NCBI GenBank assembly: GCA_964439135.1
Contig: CAYTNN010000219.1
Span: 1-7,650, forward strand
DNA: 7,650 nt
From: JAFGPJ01 sp964439135
GTDB taxonomy: Bacteria; Planctomycetota; Phycisphaerae; Sedimentisphaerales; Anaerobacaceae
Reading direction: 5' to 3'
The translations under genes were made by a program, and so were the position numbers. Of this stretch, positions 7,022 to 7,650 are shown one piece after another. The notes below the pieces were generated by a model that saw nothing but the letters and a program-made list of their open reading frames with translations, was not told the origin of the DNA and ran no database searches. The first letter of the stretch is position 1; every line of letters begins with the position of its first letter.

Positions 7022-7650
7022 TATTCGCCTCCGTTTCGATTAAAAACAATATCTGAAACTTTAATTCGTACAGGTTTCGTAGTCCCGTCATCGTTTGGAT
7101 GGACTCTATTGGTGAGGATGATTACATATGTTTTGCTCACCGGATCACAGACAATTGAGGTGCCCGTATAGCCGGTATGGCAGTAAGCTTGTTCCGGGGC
7201 GTAGGAGCCTTTGATCCATGCGTAGGTCGAGTTCACATCAAAACCGCAGGCCCGGCCGTGCCTCCGTTCGGCGGTCAGGAGAGTCACCGCTTCGGGACTG
7301 AGAATTCTTTTACCGTGCCACTTGCCGCCGTTGAGCAGCATCCGGCAGTAAATAGATAAATCGTAGGCGTTGGAAAACAGCCCTGCGTTGCCGGACAGGC
7401 CTGCCATCAACCTGGCCAACGGATCATGAACCGTGCCTCGAAGCGCAAGCCCATCTATAACTTCGGCCGCTGCAATATCCCGCTCCCAGGCCTCCGGTGG
7501 ATTGTAGGTGGTGTCTTTCATGACGAGCGGTGCGAAAATATTCTCTCTGCTGAAATCGCCGATGTTTTGTCCGCTTACTGTCTCGATGATCTTCGCAAGA
7601 GTGATATAGCCAAGGCAACTGTAGCGAAATTCCTCGCCCGGCTCGCTGAG
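7021..7650 (-). CDS. Beta-lactamase-family serine hydrolase, C-terminal part (5' end outside window)
   Basis: The frame is open from the right window edge to a TAG stop and gives 209 residues without the N-terminus. It matches the class C beta-lactamase/penicillin-binding-protein-like family (Pfam Beta-lactamase), which includes esterases, transesterases and D-amino-acid peptidases. In this fragment Y10-S11-C12 sits in the position of the family's Y-x-N motif. The GTVHDP segment (72-77) and GNAGLFS (87-93) are typical of the family, and H158-T159-G160 in an HTGYTGTS context is the KTG-equivalent third motif. The SxxK motif with the nucleophilic serine would lie upstream and cannot be seen, so activity is unproven. 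The stop overlaps the sulfatase start by one base, which implies one transcript and coupled translation. A role in removing ester substituents from the glycan is my inference; cell-wall peptide hydrolysis is an equally open alternative. The family call is solid, the substrate is not. Confidence 0.88.
   Translation of the reverse strand, partial: LSEPGEEFRYSCLGYITLAKIIETVSGQNIGDFSRENIFAPLVMKDTTYNPPEAWERDIAAAEVIDGLALRGTVHDPLARLMAGLSGNAGLFSNAYDLSIYCRMLLNGGKWHGKRILSPEAVTLLTAERRHGRACGFDVNSTYAWIKGSYAPEQAYCHTGYTGTSIVCDPVSKTYVIILTNRVHPNDDGTTKPVRIKVSDIVFNRNGGE
7022..7032 (-). promoter_or_regulatory. Ribosome binding site and TAGTG coupling for the sulfatase
   Basis: On the minus strand GGAGG (7032-7028) is followed by six bases and then the GTG start (7021-7019). 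The upstream TAG stop (7023-7021) shares its G with that GTG. The site lies inside the last codons of the serine hydrolase gene, so translation of the two is probably coupled. It decides the non-ATG start, because the first in-frame ATG (residue 43) would remove the Tat signal and part of the catalytic domain. Confidence 0.8.

Noticed and set aside
1..7650. CRISPR arrays, tRNA or rRNA genes, insertion sequences, phage or defence genes
   Set aside because: No spaced direct repeats, cloverleaf, transposase motif or such protein family is visible on either strand.

Overview
The window is a stretch of bacterial chromosome, probably a metagenome-assembled scaffold, in which every convincing gene lies on the minus strand and so reads right to left. 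It encodes secreted glycan-degrading enzymes of the kind abundant in Planctomycetota (Phycisphaerae-like lineages) and other PVC or Bacteroidota polysaccharide degraders. No SusC/SusD genes are visible. The Tat-exported sulfatase, the GH97 enzyme and the GH141-like beta-helix protein favour a PVC-type organism, but the phylum is an inference from gene content only.

Layout in transcription order. (1) 7650-7021: 3' part of a beta-lactamase-family serine hydrolase, cut by the window edge. (2) 7021-5579: a Tat-exported, formylglycine-type sulfatase that starts with GTG inside the stop codon of gene 1 (TAGTG) and has a good ribosome binding site. (3) 5578-5295: an AT-rich intergenic region with a stem-loop whose T-tract lies on the plus strand, a sigma70-like promoter candidate and a small palindrome. 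(4) 5294-3477: a secreted GH97 glycosidase with the residues of the retaining (alpha-galactosidase-like) subgroup. (5) 3430-1578: a secreted right-handed beta-helix protein resembling GH141. (6) 1477-872: the C-terminal part of a DUF1028 protein. (7) 871-98: exodeoxyribonuclease III, whose ATG directly follows the DUF1028 stop codon. At the left edge (1-90) a plus-strand frame may be the tail of a convergent gene.

Two runs of exactly 100 N (1478-1577 and 4815-4914) are almost certainly placeholder scaffold gaps. The first joins the beta-helix protein to DUF1028 in frame and makes an apparent 852-residue fusion. Both halves lack the parts that should meet there, so I treat them as two genes. 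The second lies inside GH97, where flanking motifs and catalytic-residue spacing suggest that about 50-60 residues more than the gap allows are missing.

Together, the sulfatase, retaining GH97, GH141-like protein and serine hydrolase/esterase would suit removal of sulfate, alpha-galactosyl or alpha-glucosyl, fucosyl-type and possibly acyl groups from a complex, perhaps sulfated, polysaccharide. That joint role is inference. The DNA-repair gene xthA at the end looks like a housekeeping neighbour, possibly co-transcribed with DUF1028.
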